A stretch of DNA of 64,000 nt from Larkinella insperata (GCF_026248825.1 NZ_CP110973.1:806001-870000), one strand, 5' to 3'; positions 27,107-36,457 are shown, counted from the stretch's first letter. Numbers and translations are program-made. Notes: generated by a model not told the origin, from the letters alone.

Positions 27107-27913
27107 TTATTGCCAAACGTTGAAAAAGTGGTGGACCGGTCCGTGTCCGTGACCTAATGTATAAACCGCTCCCGTCTGAAGGGCGTGTGTTAAATACGAT
27201 TTGGCCGCCGATACAGATTCTTCCACCGAGCGTTTTTTTGCCAACCCGGCGGCAATGGCCGATGAAAGGGTGCAGCCCGTTCCGTGCGAATTCTCCGTTG
27301 CAATCCGGGGCGTTGCAAACCAGTGGTGTTCGCCCGTGGCCAAATACAGCAAATCAGCGCTCTCCTCCGTCGTGAGGTGACCGCCCTTGACCAGAACCGT
27401 ACGGGACCCGAAACGGGCCAGATCGACGGCTGCTGGCAGCATATCGGCCTGCGTCTCTACCGCCCGGCCCAGCAACACACTGGTTTCGGGAAGGTTGGGC
27501 GTAATCACCGTGGAAATTGGCAACAGGTAGGTTTTGAGCGCATCGACGGCTTCATCCTGCAGCAGTTTGTCCCCACTTTTGGCCACCATCACCGGGTCGA
27601 GCACAATGTTCGTGGCACCGAATTCAACCAGCGTTTTGGCAACCACCTCAATCACCTCCGGCGAATGCAACATCCCGATTTTGACGGCATCGGCCCCGAT
27701 GTCGCTCAGAACGGCTTTGATTTGTTCCGCAATGAAGGCGGGCGGCACCGGAAAAATACCGGTTACGGCTTTGGTATTCTGGGCCGTGAGCGCCGTCAGC
27801 ACCGACATGCCGTAACAGCCCAAAGCCGCAAACGTTTTGAGGTCGGCCTGAATACCGGCCCCGCCCCCGCTGTCGGAACCCGCGATGGTGAGCGTACGTG
27901 CGTAGGTTTTCAT
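27107..27913 (-). CDS. thiD: Hydroxymethylpyrimidine/phosphomethylpyrimidine kinase ThiD
   Basis: This 268-aa ribokinase-fold enzyme phosphorylates HMP and HMP-P to HMP-PP. Visible motifs are the N-terminal TIAGSDSGGGAGIQADLKT, KIGMLHS, VLDPVMVAKSG, TPNLPE and the anion-hole ENSHGTGCTLSSAIA. The frame extends 165 bp upstream into thiE, but the start is the ATG at 27913. That start shares its A with the thiE stop (TGATG), a translational-coupling overlap. It provides the pyrimidine half for ThiE. Confidence 0.95.
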   Translation of the reverse strand: MKTYARTLTIAGSDSGGGAGIQADLKTFAALGCYGMSVLTALTAQNTKAVTGIFPVPPAFIAEQIKAVLSDIGADAVKIGMLHSPEVIEVVAKTLVEFGATNIVLDPVMVAKSGDKLLQDEAVDALKTYLLPISTVITPNLPETSVLLGRAVETQADMLPAAVDLARFGSRTVLVKGGHLTTEESADLLYLATGEHHWFATPRIATENSHGTGCTLSSAIAAGLAKKRSVEESVSAAKSYLTHALQTGAVYTLGHGHGPVHHFFNVWQ

Positions 27914-28530
27914 CACTGAATTAGTTGAATAAGTTCGCGCGTGCCTTCGTAGGGCGACGGATGGCCGCAGATGGCCGATACGACAGCCGCCCCCGTAGCG
28001 CCCGCCCGAATCACGTCCTGAATATTCCCGGTGTTGATGCCGCCAATGGCAAACGTGGGTAGCTGGGTCTGGCGGCAAAGTTCCCGGAGACCCTCCAATC
28101 CCAACAGGCTGGACGTATCCTGTTTCGTAGCGGTTGGAAAAATGGCCGCAACGCCCAGGTAATCAACAGCCGTCCCCCGGGCTTCCTGTAACTCGGCCAG
28201 GTTATTCACCGAAAGCCCCAGGATTTTGTCAGGTCCGATCAGCTTCCGGACCAGTTGGTGAGGCATGTCATCCTGCCCCACGTGTACCCCGTCGGCATCA
28301 ACGGCCAGCGCCACATCGACGCGGTCGTTGATGATCAGCCGGGCACCGTAGGTTTGCGTAATTCGTTTCAGTTCCGCGGCCAGTTCCACGAAGGCGCGGG
28401 TCGATGCGGTTTTCTCCCGTACCTGCACCCACCGAACTCCGGCCCGGCACGCTTCCTCGACAACATACGGAACCGTGTGACCCGCCCGACAACCAATGTC
28501 GGCGTCGGTCACCAGATACAATTCGCTCAT
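27913..28530 (-). CDS. thiE: Thiamin-phosphate synthase ThiE
   Basis: This 205-aa TIM-barrel enzyme joins HMP-PP and thiazole phosphate to thiamin phosphate. Motifs are VQVREK, LIINDRVDVALAVDADGVHVGQDD, the phosphate-binding FPTATK and AIGGINTGNI. The ATG at 28530 overlaps the thiM stop (ATGA), so upstream in-frame codons are not used. Both substrates come from neighbours in the operon, ThiD and ThiM. Confidence 0.95.
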   Translation of the reverse strand: MSELYLVTDADIGCRAGHTVPYVVEEACRAGVRWVQVREKTASTRAFVELAAELKRITQTYGARLIINDRVDVALAVDADGVHVGQDDMPHQLVRKLIGPDKILGLSVNNLAELQEARGTAVDYLGVAAIFPTATKQDTSSLLGLEGLRELCRQTQLPTFAIGGINTGNIQDVIRAGATGAAVVSAICGHPSPYEGTRELIQLIQ

Positions 28531-29333
28531 CGTTCCGACAGGTTTAACCGGCTCTGAATAGCCGATTCGGTGAGTTGATACAGGCAATCCAGGAAGTTAA
28601 GCTGCAAACTGCCGGGGGCCGCCTGTTTTTCAGCCGCCAGCTCGCCCGCGATTCCCATCACGGCCATCGCGTGGGTCGCAGCCCGAAAATAGTCGGCATT
28701 GATTGCGGCAAACGCCCCCGTCAGGGCCGTAGCTGTGCAACCCATGCCGGTTACTTTCGCCATCAGCGGATGACCATTGCCGATGGTAGCGGTTTGATCG
28801 CCCTGAACGATGTAGTCCGTCGCCCCGCTGACGACCACCACGCCCCCCCAGGCTTTGCTCAGTCGCCGGGCAGCCTCTACGGCGGCATCGGAACCGACGG
28901 TGCTATCAACGCCCTTGGTCTGCGCATTCAAACCGGCTAGGGCCATGATTTCGGACGCATTGCCCCGGATAATGTCGGGCGTTGCCTGCGTCAGAAGCTC
29001 CTGACTTACCCGGTTGCGGTAGGCCGTTGCGCCCACCCCCACCGGATCGAATACAACCGGCTTGCCCAGGTCTTTGGCCCGGCGCATGGCGAGTTTCATT
29101 CCCGCTACGAAGGTGGCATCGAGCGTGCCGATGTTGACGACCAGTGCGCTGGAAATAGCAACAAAATCTTCCACTTCCTCGGGCGCATGAACCATGGCGG
29201 GCGACGCACCCAGGGCCAGCAGGGCGTTGGCCGTGTTGTTCATGACTACGAAGTTGGTGATGTTATGAATCAGGGGAGCCTGCGCCCGAATCCTTGCGAG
29301 GTCAGTCCAGATGGATGGCGGTGTTGGAAACAT
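28527..29333 (-). CDS. thiM: Hydroxyethylthiazole kinase ThiM
   Basis: This 268-aa salvage kinase phosphorylates the thiazole alcohol. Motifs are PLIHNITNFVVMNNTANALLALGASPAM near the N-terminus, VVFDPVGVGATAYRN, IRGNASEI and the catalytic VTGMGCTATALTGAF. It is the first gene of the operon, about 60 nt after a TPP riboswitch. De novo genes (thiC, thiG) are not in the window. Confidence 0.95.
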   Translation of the reverse strand: MFPTPPSIWTDLARIRAQAPLIHNITNFVVMNNTANALLALGASPAMVHAPEEVEDFVAISSALVVNIGTLDATFVAGMKLAMRRAKDLGKPVVFDPVGVGATAYRNRVSQELLTQATPDIIRGNASEIMALAGLNAQTKGVDSTVGSDAAVEAARRLSKAWGGVVVVSGATDYIVQGDQTATIGNGHPLMAKVTGMGCTATALTGAFAAINADYFRAATHAMAVMGIAGELAAEKQAAPGSLQLNFLDCLYQLTESAIQSRLNLSER

Positions 29334-29395
29334 GTTGCTGTCAATGAGTTAGCTACAGCAACTTTAGAGGAAAGCAAACGGCTTCTCGGTAACTT

Positions 29396-29475
29396 TTCCC
29401 TACGGCAGTACAAACTGCATCAGGTGATGAGGGTATCCTCTCAGTCAGCCCGTTTCGGCACTGACACCCCTAAAG
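29396..29475 (-). promoter_or_regulatory. TPP riboswitch (THI element)
   Basis: Read on the minus strand, the conserved THI blocks occur in order: AGGGGTG, then CTGAGAGGATACCC, then CACCTGATGC, then GCCGTAGGGAA. This matches the thiamin-pyrophosphate aptamer. It lies entirely in the 180-bp gap between fabF and thiM and should shut off the thi operon when TPP is plentiful. A sequence of about 60 nt with possible alternative pairings separates it from the thiM ATG. Confidence 0.96.
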
Positions 29476-29483
29476 TTGCCCGA

Positions 29484-29491
29484 CAAAGGTA
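29484..29491 (-). promoter_or_regulatory. -7 promoter element of the thi operon
   Basis: TACCTTTG on the minus strand is an exact match to the Bacteroidota -7 consensus TAnnTTTG. It lies about 12 nt before the riboswitch aptamer, so transcription would begin just upstream of the THI element. No clear -33 TTTG is seen; the region there is the 3' end of fabF. Confidence 0.6.
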
Positions 29492-29513
29492 GGCGATTTT
29501 CCGGTTACGGTCT

Positions 29514-30758
29514 TTATATTTTTTTAAAAACCACAATCCCGTTGTGTCCGCCAAAACCAAAGGTGTTGCTCATGGCGGTATGGACCGGCGTAGACTGGGC
29601 TTCCCGGAAAACGATGTTTAGATTTTCCGGAATGGCCGGATCGCGCACCTCGGTGTTGATCGTGGGCGGAACCACGTTGTCGCGCATCGCCAGCAGACTG
29701 ATGAGCGCTTCGATAGCCCCGGCGGCTCCCATCAGGTGCCCCGTAATGGACTTGGTAGCGCTGATGCGCAGCTTCGTTTTTCTATGGCCGGTCAGCCGGG
29801 CGACGGCATTCATCTCCGACAGATCCCCCACCGGCGTGGAAGTCGCGTGGGCATTCAGGTAATCCAGCTCTTCGATGGTCAGTTGGGCTTCCTTCAGGGC
29901 GAGCTGCATGGCTCGGGTGGCGCCGATGCCCTCCGGATGCGTGGCCGTGATGTGGTATGCATCGGCGGTCATGGCCGCGCCCACCACTTCCCCGTAGATG
30001 GTAGCGCCCCGGGCCCGGGCGTGTTCGTATTCTTCCAGCACCAGCGCCCCCGCCCCTTCGCCCATCACAAAACCGTCGCGCTCCACATCGAACGGCCGGG
30101 AAGCGGCCTGCGGGTTGGCGTTGCGGGTCGACATGGCTTTCATGGAACAATACCCGCCAAAGGAAGACGGTGTAATGGCCGCATCGGAGCCACCGCTGAC
30201 AATAATTTTGGCTTTGCCCAGCCGGATGTAGTTGAAGGCATCCATCAGGGCCGAATTGGAACTGGCACAGGCCGAAACCGGCGTGTAATTGATGCCCATA
30301 AAACCGTGCCGGATGGAAATCAGGCCGGATGCCAGGTTGACCAACACTTTCGGAACCAGAAACGGACTAAAGCGTGGGTGGCCGTCGCCCCGGGCAAATT
30401 CGGTGGTTTGTTCCTCCAGCGTTTCGGTACCGCCCTGACCCGACGCCCAGATCACGCCCACATCGAAGGGGTCCATCGCCGACAGATCAAAACCGGAATC
30501 AGCAATGGCCTGGTCAGCCGCTATCAGGGCGAATTGCGTGTAGCGATCGGCCCGCTTGCTGTCCGTGCGGTTTAAAAACTGCGCGGGGTCATAACCGGTG
30601 ATCTCGGCGGCAAATTGGGTACGGTATAAGGAAGCATCAAAACGCGTAATGGGTGCGAACGCCGAACGGCCTTCAACGGTATTTTGCCAGAATGTGGGAA
30701 TGTCTTTACCGATGGGCGTAAATGCGCCGATTCCGGTAACAACAACGCGATGTAACAT
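29514..30758 (-). CDS. fabF: Beta-ketoacyl-ACP synthase II
   Basis: This 414-aa condensing enzyme of fatty-acid elongation begins MLHRVVVTGIGAFTPIG. The catalytic Cys164 is in SACASSNSA. The two active-site histidines are in NAHATSTPVGD and KSITGHLMGAAG, and the C-terminal NTFGFGGHN is typical. It lies alone rather than beside acpP or other fab genes, so a secondary or specialised KAS is possible. Either way it is a full-length FabF-type enzyme. It lies upstream of the thi operon, which has its own promoter. Confidence 0.93.
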   Translation of the reverse strand: MLHRVVVTGIGAFTPIGKDIPTFWQNTVEGRSAFAPITRFDASLYRTQFAAEITGYDPAQFLNRTDSKRADRYTQFALIAADQAIADSGFDLSAMDPFDVGVIWASGQGGTETLEEQTTEFARGDGHPRFSPFLVPKVLVNLASGLISIRHGFMGINYTPVSACASSNSALMDAFNYIRLGKAKIIVSGGSDAAITPSSFGGYCSMKAMSTRNANPQAASRPFDVERDGFVMGEGAGALVLEEYEHARARGATIYGEVVGAAMTADAYHITATHPEGIGATRAMQLALKEAQLTIEELDYLNAHATSTPVGDLSEMNAVARLTGHRKTKLRISATKSITGHLMGAAGAIEALISLLAMRDNVVPPTINTEVRDPAIPENLNIVFREAQSTPVHTAMSNTFGFGGHNGIVVFKKI

Positions 30759-30809
30759 ATGCGGAACAGTGAGTACGGAAAATTGTCTGCAAAGAAAGCG
30801 ACTTCCGCG

Positions 30810-30862
30810 TAAAATAAAGTACCCACGGATTGAGCCGCGTGGATGGGCCCGTCCGTGGGTAC
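30810..30862 (-). terminator. Terminator of the DUF6624 gene
   Basis: GTACCCACGGA (30819-30829) and its complement TCCGTGGGTAC (30852-30862) give an 11-bp stem with an internal GC-rich loop. On the minus strand it is followed by TTTATTTTA. It lies 20 bp after the stop at 30882 and upstream of fabF. Confidence 0.8.
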
Positions 30863-30881
30863 GCTGTTGGTCTTCCGAAAA

Positions 30882-31493
30882 TTACTTTTTCACCCCCATC
30901 CGGGCCAGGTAGGCCGACATGGGTTCCAGGTCCATCTCTTTCCGACGCTGGTCCAGATTGCCCTCGTCCTCAACCGGGTACACGTCTTTTTTGCCCTGGT
31001 TGTTGATGTGAATCTGGGTGCCGTAAATCTGTTTTTCCTTTTTCTGAACCTTCACCTGATCGGTCAGAAAGGCCACCCCGGCTTTATCCAGCTCGCCTTT
31101 CTGGGCAGCTTCGGTCAGCATCGGCAGGTATTTTTCGTGAACCGCCCGGTCGGTGCTGTGCTGAATGATCAGGAACGCCACCTGATCGAGCGGCTGACCG
31201 ACCACACTCCGGCCCGGATAACCACCCACCTGATCGATCACTTTCTCGACTTCGGCCAGGTGTTCTTTGTCCATGTCTTTGATTTTCTGACGGGTATCCT
31301 GAGCTTCTTTGGCGCCCCAGCCGTACTGTCGCTCTACGGCGTCGTAAGCCGCCCGTTCTTTCTGATCTTTTTCGTAAATCTGCGTCAGACGTTTGCGCAC
31401 GTCGGCCAGATTAGCGGTATTTTTCGTGGCCTGCGCCCATCCACTCACCGTAACAACGCACAGGACAAGAAGAGAAAAGAATTTCGTTTTCAT
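30882..31493 (-). CDS. DUF6624-like secreted protein
   Basis: This 203-aa exported protein from the ATG at 31493 has a signal peptide (LLVLCVVTVSGWAQ). The mature part is helical: VRKRLTQIYEKDQKERAAY, QVAFLIIQHSTDRAVHEKYLP, KKEKQIYGTQIHINNQGKK and YPVEDEGNLDQRRKEMDLEP. This pattern is that of DUF6624 proteins, which are of unknown function. Upstream in-frame TTG/ATG codons would spoil the signal peptide. It follows ggt on the same strand with a 67-bp gap and has its own terminator. Confidence 0.75.
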   Translation of the reverse strand: MKTKFFSLLVLCVVTVSGWAQATKNTANLADVRKRLTQIYEKDQKERAAYDAVERQYGWGAKEAQDTRQKIKDMDKEHLAEVEKVIDQVGGYPGRSVVGQPLDQVAFLIIQHSTDRAVHEKYLPMLTEAAQKGELDKAGVAFLTDQVKVQKKEKQIYGTQIHINNQGKKDVYPVEDEGNLDQRRKEMDLEPMSAYLARMGVKK

Positions 31494-31560
31494 GTTCACA
31501 AAGGGACTTAATAAACTGGTCATCTGATAAAAACCCGTTTCGGTCCGCAAGGTTTAAAAT

Positions 31561-33360
31561 TCAGTAGCCTACCGAGGTGTTATCCGCCCGGGGGTCCGAA
31601 GCGCCCTCCAGCGTGCCGTCAGGTCGGCGCAGAATGCAGTCCATGCGCCCCAGCGAATTGGTCAGTTGTTCGAGCACGTAGCCGCGCGACTGGAGTTTCT
31701 GAATGGTCTCGTCCGAAAAAGCGCCGTTTTCAAACGTAGTTTTGTCGGGCAGCCACTGGTGGTGAAATTTCAGCGCGTTGACGGATTGCTGCATGGTCAT
31801 GCCGTGATCCAGCACGTTCAGGATGGTTTGGTAAACGGAGGTGATGATGGTTGAACCGCCGGGCGTACCGACCACCATGTACAGTTTGCCGTCCTGCTCA
31901 ACAATCGTGGGCGTCATCGACGACAACATTCGTTTGCCGGGCGCGATGGCATTGGCCTGATTGCCAATCAACCCAAACATATTCGGAACGCCCGGCTTGA
32001 TGCTGAAATCGTCCATTTCGTTATTCATCAGGAAACCGGCTCCGCCCACCACCACGCGGCTGCCGTAACCGCCGTTCAGCGTGGTGGTGATCGATACGGC
32101 ATTTCCGTCTTTGTCGACCACCGAAAAATGCGTGGTTTCCAGGCTTTCGTACCCCGGCATATTCCCCCCTTTCACGTTACGGCTGTCGGTAGCTCGGGCA
32201 AAATTAAAATCCGCCCAGCGCGTTTGCAGGTAATTTCTGTCGATCAGCTGCGCCACCGGCACTTTCACAAAATCCGGGTCGCCCAGAAATTTGGCCCGGT
32301 CGGCATAGACGCGTCGCTCCGCTTCAATCATTACCTGCACCGTCGAATCGCTGTTCCAGCCCCACCGGCGCAGGGGATACGGTTCCACCAGCTTCATCAG
32401 TTGCAACAAGGCCACGCCCCCGCTGGATGTGGGCGGCATGGTAATGATTTTGTAATTGCGGTACGTATCCACCAGCGGATCGCGCCAGACGGCGTGGTAA
32501 TTTTTCAGATCAGCCTCCGAGATGATCCCACCTCCGCGCTGCATTTCGGCCGCCAGCAGTCGGGCGGTTTCGCCTTCGTAAAAACCCGCCCGGCCCTGTT
32601 GCTGAATCCGGCGCAGGGTCTGGCCTAAATCTTTCTGGATCAGTAACTCTCCGGCTTTCCAGTCGGTCGTGTCGGCTTTCATGAAATACCGTTTGTCTGG
32701 ATTCACCGCCAGAAATGAACTTCGGGTACGGTTGAGGCCAAGGGCTTCGCGTTCGGTCAGGGCCACTCCTTTCTCGGCCAGATCAATGGCCGGTTGCAGC
32801 ACCTGCGCCCAGGTCAGCCGGCCAAACCGCCGGTGGGCTTCCACCATTCCGTCGACCGAGCCAGGCACCCCGCTGGCCAGGTGGCCGGTGATGCTCAGCC
32901 GCGGAATGACGTTCTGGGCCGAATCGAGGTACATATCTTTATGCGCTTTTTCGGGCGCTTTTTCCCGGTAATCGAGCGTGTAAGCCTGGCCGGTATTGTC
33001 GCGGTAGACCATGAAACCGCCCCCGCCGATGTTGCCCGCTCCGGGGTACACCACCGCCAGCGCAAACTGCACCGCCACGGCCGCATCGACCGCGTTGCCG
33101 CCCGCTTTCAGAATATCAACCCCAACGCGCGAGGCTTCCGGGTGCGCCGACGCTACCATACCGCTTCGACCAACGACGGCCTGCCGGTCCGAAAAATACG
33201 GTCCTGCCCGGCGCGCGACAGCCTGTTTTTTTTCGTTGTCGTACTGGTAAACGCCGGAACTCTGACGCACATCCGGCGCTTTCTGCCCCGTTCGGCAGGC
33301 TCCCAACAGGGCCAGAAACAGAATAATTGCACAATGAATAGATAGAGTTACCTTTTTCAT
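31561..33360 (-). CDS. ggt: Gamma-glutamyltransferase, lipoprotein
   Basis: This 599-aa autoprocessed N-terminal-nucleophile hydrolase transfers or hydrolyses gamma-glutamyl groups of glutathione and related compounds. A lipobox (LLGAC, Cys21) places it in the periplasm or outer membrane. The large subunit carries GGNAVDAAVAVQFALAVVYP and GNIGGGGFMVYR. The cleavage and nucleophile Thr409 is in ETTHFSVVDKDG, followed by SITTTLNGGYGS. The small-subunit glycine loop is PGGSTIITSVYQ. It is complete. Confidence 0.94.
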   Translation of the reverse strand: MKKVTLSIHCAIILFLALLGACRTGQKAPDVRQSSGVYQYDNEKKQAVARRAGPYFSDRQAVVGRSGMVASAHPEASRVGVDILKAGGNAVDAAVAVQFALAVVYPGAGNIGGGGFMVYRDNTGQAYTLDYREKAPEKAHKDMYLDSAQNVIPRLSITGHLASGVPGSVDGMVEAHRRFGRLTWAQVLQPAIDLAEKGVALTEREALGLNRTRSSFLAVNPDKRYFMKADTTDWKAGELLIQKDLGQTLRRIQQQGRAGFYEGETARLLAAEMQRGGGIISEADLKNYHAVWRDPLVDTYRNYKIITMPPTSSGGVALLQLMKLVEPYPLRRWGWNSDSTVQVMIEAERRVYADRAKFLGDPDFVKVPVAQLIDRNYLQTRWADFNFARATDSRNVKGGNMPGYESLETTHFSVVDKDGNAVSITTTLNGGYGSRVVVGGAGFLMNNEMDDFSIKPGVPNMFGLIGNQANAIAPGKRMLSSMTPTIVEQDGKLYMVVGTPGGSTIITSVYQTILNVLDHGMTMQQSVNALKFHHQWLPDKTTFENGAFSDETIQKLQSRGYVLEQLTNSLGRMDCILRRPDGTLEGASDPRADNTSVGY

Positions 33361-33491
33361 ACGGGCTGGGTGTCGTGAACCACTAATCTACAAAAACAAA
33401 CCAAACATCCGCCGAAACGACCTTCGCTTGCAATTCGTTTGGAAACTAGCCAACGGCCTGGTACCTTTAATTAGCGATAAACCGTACTCCC

Positions 33492-34736
33492 TTGAAATTT
33501 CTCCGTCAGACCTACGAAAGCTTCCGGTTCGCGTGGCAGGCCCTGCGCTCGAACCTCCTCCGGACCACGCTCTCGCTGCTGGGCGTGACCATCGGTATTT
33601 TTGCCATTATTGCCGTATTCACCATCGTCGATTCGCTCGAACGGAACATCAAAGACAGTCTGGCCGGAATTGGCGACCGGGTGATGTACGTTCAGAAATG
33701 GCCCTGGGGGTTTGGTGGTGGCGAGTACCAGTGGTGGAAATACTTCCAGCGCCCCGAACCGTCGCTGACCGAGTTTAAATTTCTGCAGGAACGACTCGAA
33801 AACGCCGAAGCCGTTGTGGCGATGGATTTTCGCGGGCAAGTGACGGTTAAGAACGGCAACAACAGCCTCCAGGCCCTCATTCAGGGCACATCACTGGATT
33901 ATAACAAAATCTCGAACGTCCCCGTCGAGCAGGGACGGTATTTTTCCCAGCAGGAGATTGACGCGGCCCGCAACGTGGCCATCATCGGCGCCGACGTAGC
34001 CGAAACACTGTTTCCCGACCAGGATCCGATTGGAAAGGAATTCAAGCTAAACGGTTTGAAATATGCGGTCATCGGCGTTCAGGAACGCAAGGGGGAGAGC
34101 CTGGTCAACTTTGGCGGCAATCCCGATAAAAAATGCCTGATTCCCATCGGCGCTTTCGCCAAAATGTATCATTCCGTTTACCCCAGCATCGACATTGCCG
34201 TGAAGGGCTACGAAAACGACGAAGGCCTGCTCGAGGTAGAAAGCGAAGTACGCGGACTGCTGCGGGCGCGCCGGGGGCTCAAACCGATGCAGGAAGATAA
34301 TTTCGCGCTCAACCGCCCGGAAGCAGCCGCCCAGGCCATTTCGGGCCTTTTTGCCGTTCTGACGGTAGCCGGTTGGGTCATTGGCAGCTTCTCCATTCTG
34401 GTCGGTGGTTTCGGAATCGCCAACATCATGTTCGTGTCCGTTAAAGAGCGCACCAACATCATCGGAATTCAGAAATCGCTGGGGGCCAAAAACTACTCCA
34501 TTCTGTTCCAATTCCTGTTTGAAGCGGTTTTTTTAAGTTTAATTGGCGGTGGCGTCGGCATTTTGCTCGTTTATTTGTTGTCATTTATAAAGCTGGGTAC
34601 GCTGGAGATTATTTTATCTCCCGCCAACATTATGCTGGGTCTGGGTGTATCTAGTATTATCGGTACAATTTCCGGTATACTACCAGCCCTGGTGGCGGCC
34701 CGGATGGACCCCGTTATCGCCATCCGATCAAAGTAA
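33492..34736 (+). CDS. ABC transporter permease, MacB/FtsX type
   Basis: This 414-aa inner-membrane permease begins MKFLRQTYESF, with a first helix TLSLLGVTIGIFAIIAVFTIV. A MacB-like periplasmic domain of about 230 residues follows, then three C-terminal helices including the FtsX region IANIMFVSVKERTNIIGIQKSLGAK. A TTG codon serves as start; no in-frame ATG exists before the upstream stop. The ATPase and adaptor subunits are not adjacent, so it must pair with proteins encoded elsewhere. It is divergent from ggt. Confidence 0.9.
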   Translation: MKFLRQTYESFRFAWQALRSNLLRTTLSLLGVTIGIFAIIAVFTIVDSLERNIKDSLAGIGDRVMYVQKWPWGFGGGEYQWWKYFQRPEPSLTEFKFLQERLENAEAVVAMDFRGQVTVKNGNNSLQALIQGTSLDYNKISNVPVEQGRYFSQQEIDAARNVAIIGADVAETLFPDQDPIGKEFKLNGLKYAVIGVQERKGESLVNFGGNPDKKCLIPIGAFAKMYHSVYPSIDIAVKGYENDEGLLEVESEVRGLLRARRGLKPMQEDNFALNRPEAAAQAISGLFAVLTVAGWVIGSFSILVGGFGIANIMFVSVKERTNIIGIQKSLGAKNYSILFQFLFEAVFLSLIGGGVGILLVYLLSFIKLGTLEIILSPANIMLGLGVSSIIGTISGILPALVAARMDPVIAIRSK

Positions 34737-34786
34737 GGTGGCGGTGCGGATTGACTGTTAATGTTATCCAAAACTGACAACGATTC

Positions 34787-35284
34787 ATGAGACGCATTCT
34801 ATTTCTACTGTTTTTTTTACTGCTGATTTTTGGTATCTTCTATTACCTGACCGTCTGGAGCTACAGCGATGGCGAACGCGCCGGTACCATTTCCAAATAC
34901 AGCCGCCGGGGCTACGTTTTCAAAACCTGGGAGGGCGTTCTAAACGTCGGGGGCTTTTCGGGCGAAACCGGCTCGCTGACTCCTCAGTATTTTGACTTCT
35001 CGGTAGAAGACGACTCGGTAGCCCAGCAGATTAACCAGGCGGTCAAAACCGGTCAGCGCGTGACGCTGCACTACGAAGAAAAACTGGTTAAACTCCCCTG
35101 GAACGGCGAAACCAAGTACTTCGTGACGGATGTTGAAATTGTTGACCCGCAATACCAGTACGGTATGCCCGGTCAACGGTATTACCCGAACCAGCCCGCT
35201 CCGCAAACCCAGCCCGCGCAGCCGTCTGCACCCACGCAGGTAGATACCGTGGATACGGTCCAGACGCCAGACACTGCGCTGTAA
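34787..35284 (+). CDS. Membrane-anchored hypothetical protein
   Basis: This 165-aa protein has one N-terminal helix (ILFLLFFLLLIFGIFYYLTVW). A conserved-looking domain follows (GERAGTISKYSRRGYVFKTWEG, QRVTLHYEEKLVKLPWNGETKYFV), then a Pro/Gln-rich tail. Similar Bacteroidota proteins are sometimes mislabelled 6-phosphogluconate dehydrogenase, but no dehydrogenase motif is present. It lies 50 bp after the ABC permease and may be co-transcribed. Function unknown. Confidence 0.7.
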   Translation: MRRILFLLFFLLLIFGIFYYLTVWSYSDGERAGTISKYSRRGYVFKTWEGVLNVGGFSGETGSLTPQYFDFSVEDDSVAQQINQAVKTGQRVTLHYEEKLVKLPWNGETKYFVTDVEIVDPQYQYGMPGQRYYPNQPAPQTQPAQPSAPTQVDTVDTVQTPDTAL

Positions 35285-35368
35285 CTCGCCCGGACCGGCA
35301 GACCCGCTTTCCCGTATTTCTCCGAACCTCAGTGCTAAAAACGCGGACTGACCTCCGTGGTCTACGTG

Positions 35369-36370
35369 ATGTTGAAAACCGTTAATTCAAGCCGGACTTT
35401 TTCGGACGAGCTGCTGGACCGCTACCGTCAGCAGGGCGACCCGCCCGCCGATGCCGTCATCGAAGCAGTGGCCCACCACCACGGGCGGGAAGGTGTCGGT
35501 GAGCTGATGCGCTGGCTCGCCAATACCGCGGAGCTGGATGGCTCGGAACAACACCCGGCGGTTCAGGAATTTCTGCGTGCCTACGCGCCCCTTCCCGAGT
35601 GGGCGGACCGTCGGCAGATGGAAAGGGCCATGCAGTTTTTCCAACAGAATATTGTCAACATCTGCCTGATTCTGGGTTATTACTCGCTCCCTTACTGCTA
35701 CGCCGGAGCCGATGGTGCCCGGGTCCTCTGGTTTTCTGAACGTGTTCGGAACGACACCCAAAAGCGGCTGGAAGAAACCGTCGAATGGGTGTTTAACATC
35801 ATGAAAAAGCGGAATTGGGCAACCGGCAAGGCGGTGGTTGGTACCCTGAAAGTCCGGCTGATGCATGCCGCCATTCGGTGGTTTACCCTGCACAGGGGCA
35901 ATTGGAACTTCGACTGGGGGTACCCGATTAATCAGGAAGACATGGCCGGTACTAATCTGGCGTTTTCGTACATCGTCATTCGGGGGATGCGCAGGGCGGG
36001 CCTGGCAATGACGGAAGAAGAGGAAGAAGCCTACCTGCACCACATCAACGTAACCGGATACCTGCTGGGAGTGTCCGACGACCTGCTGGCCCGCAACCGG
36101 CGCGAAGCTTTTCACATCGACCGGGCCATTGTCCGGCGGCAGTTTCGTTCGTCGGAGCAGGGCCAGGGCCTGACCCGCTCGTTGCTCCAGACGTTTGAAA
36201 ACCTGTCTCCTGCTCCTTTGCGGAACCTCCCGGCGGCCCAAATGCGTTTCTTCCTCGGTGATGAGCTAGCCGATGCGCTGGCGGTTCCCGCTGTACCGCT
36301 GGAAAAACGGCTGGTCGGCGTGGTTAATTCACTTCCTATTTTTTCCAAATTGATTGGTAACAATCTCTGA
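35369..36370 (+). CDS. MpaB/DUF2236-family oxygenase-like protein, second copy
   Basis: This 333-aa relative of the 4142-5305 protein shares GADGARVLWFSERV, the His-bearing KVRLMHAAIRWFTLHRG and the exact hallmark PINQEDMAGT, so it should bind haem like rubber oxygenase or MpaB. It is shorter at both ends and lacks the terpene-cyclase neighbour. I use the ATG at 35369; a GTG 12 bp upstream is also in frame. No signal peptide. Substrate unknown. Confidence 0.8.
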   Translation: MLKTVNSSRTFSDELLDRYRQQGDPPADAVIEAVAHHHGREGVGELMRWLANTAELDGSEQHPAVQEFLRAYAPLPEWADRRQMERAMQFFQQNIVNICLILGYYSLPYCYAGADGARVLWFSERVRNDTQKRLEETVEWVFNIMKKRNWATGKAVVGTLKVRLMHAAIRWFTLHRGNWNFDWGYPINQEDMAGTNLAFSYIVIRGMRRAGLAMTEEEEEAYLHHINVTGYLLGVSDDLLARNRREAFHIDRAIVRRQFRSSEQGQGLTRSLLQTFENLSPAPLRNLPAAQMRFFLGDELADALAVPAVPLEKRLVGVVNSLPIFSKLIGNNL

Positions 36371-36457
36371 CAAATCCGGATTGGCTCTGATGAACGCGGT
36401 GTAACCAGTTAGTAATCAGCGTTGACCAGCGATAAGCAGAGAACACCAGAGTTTTTG

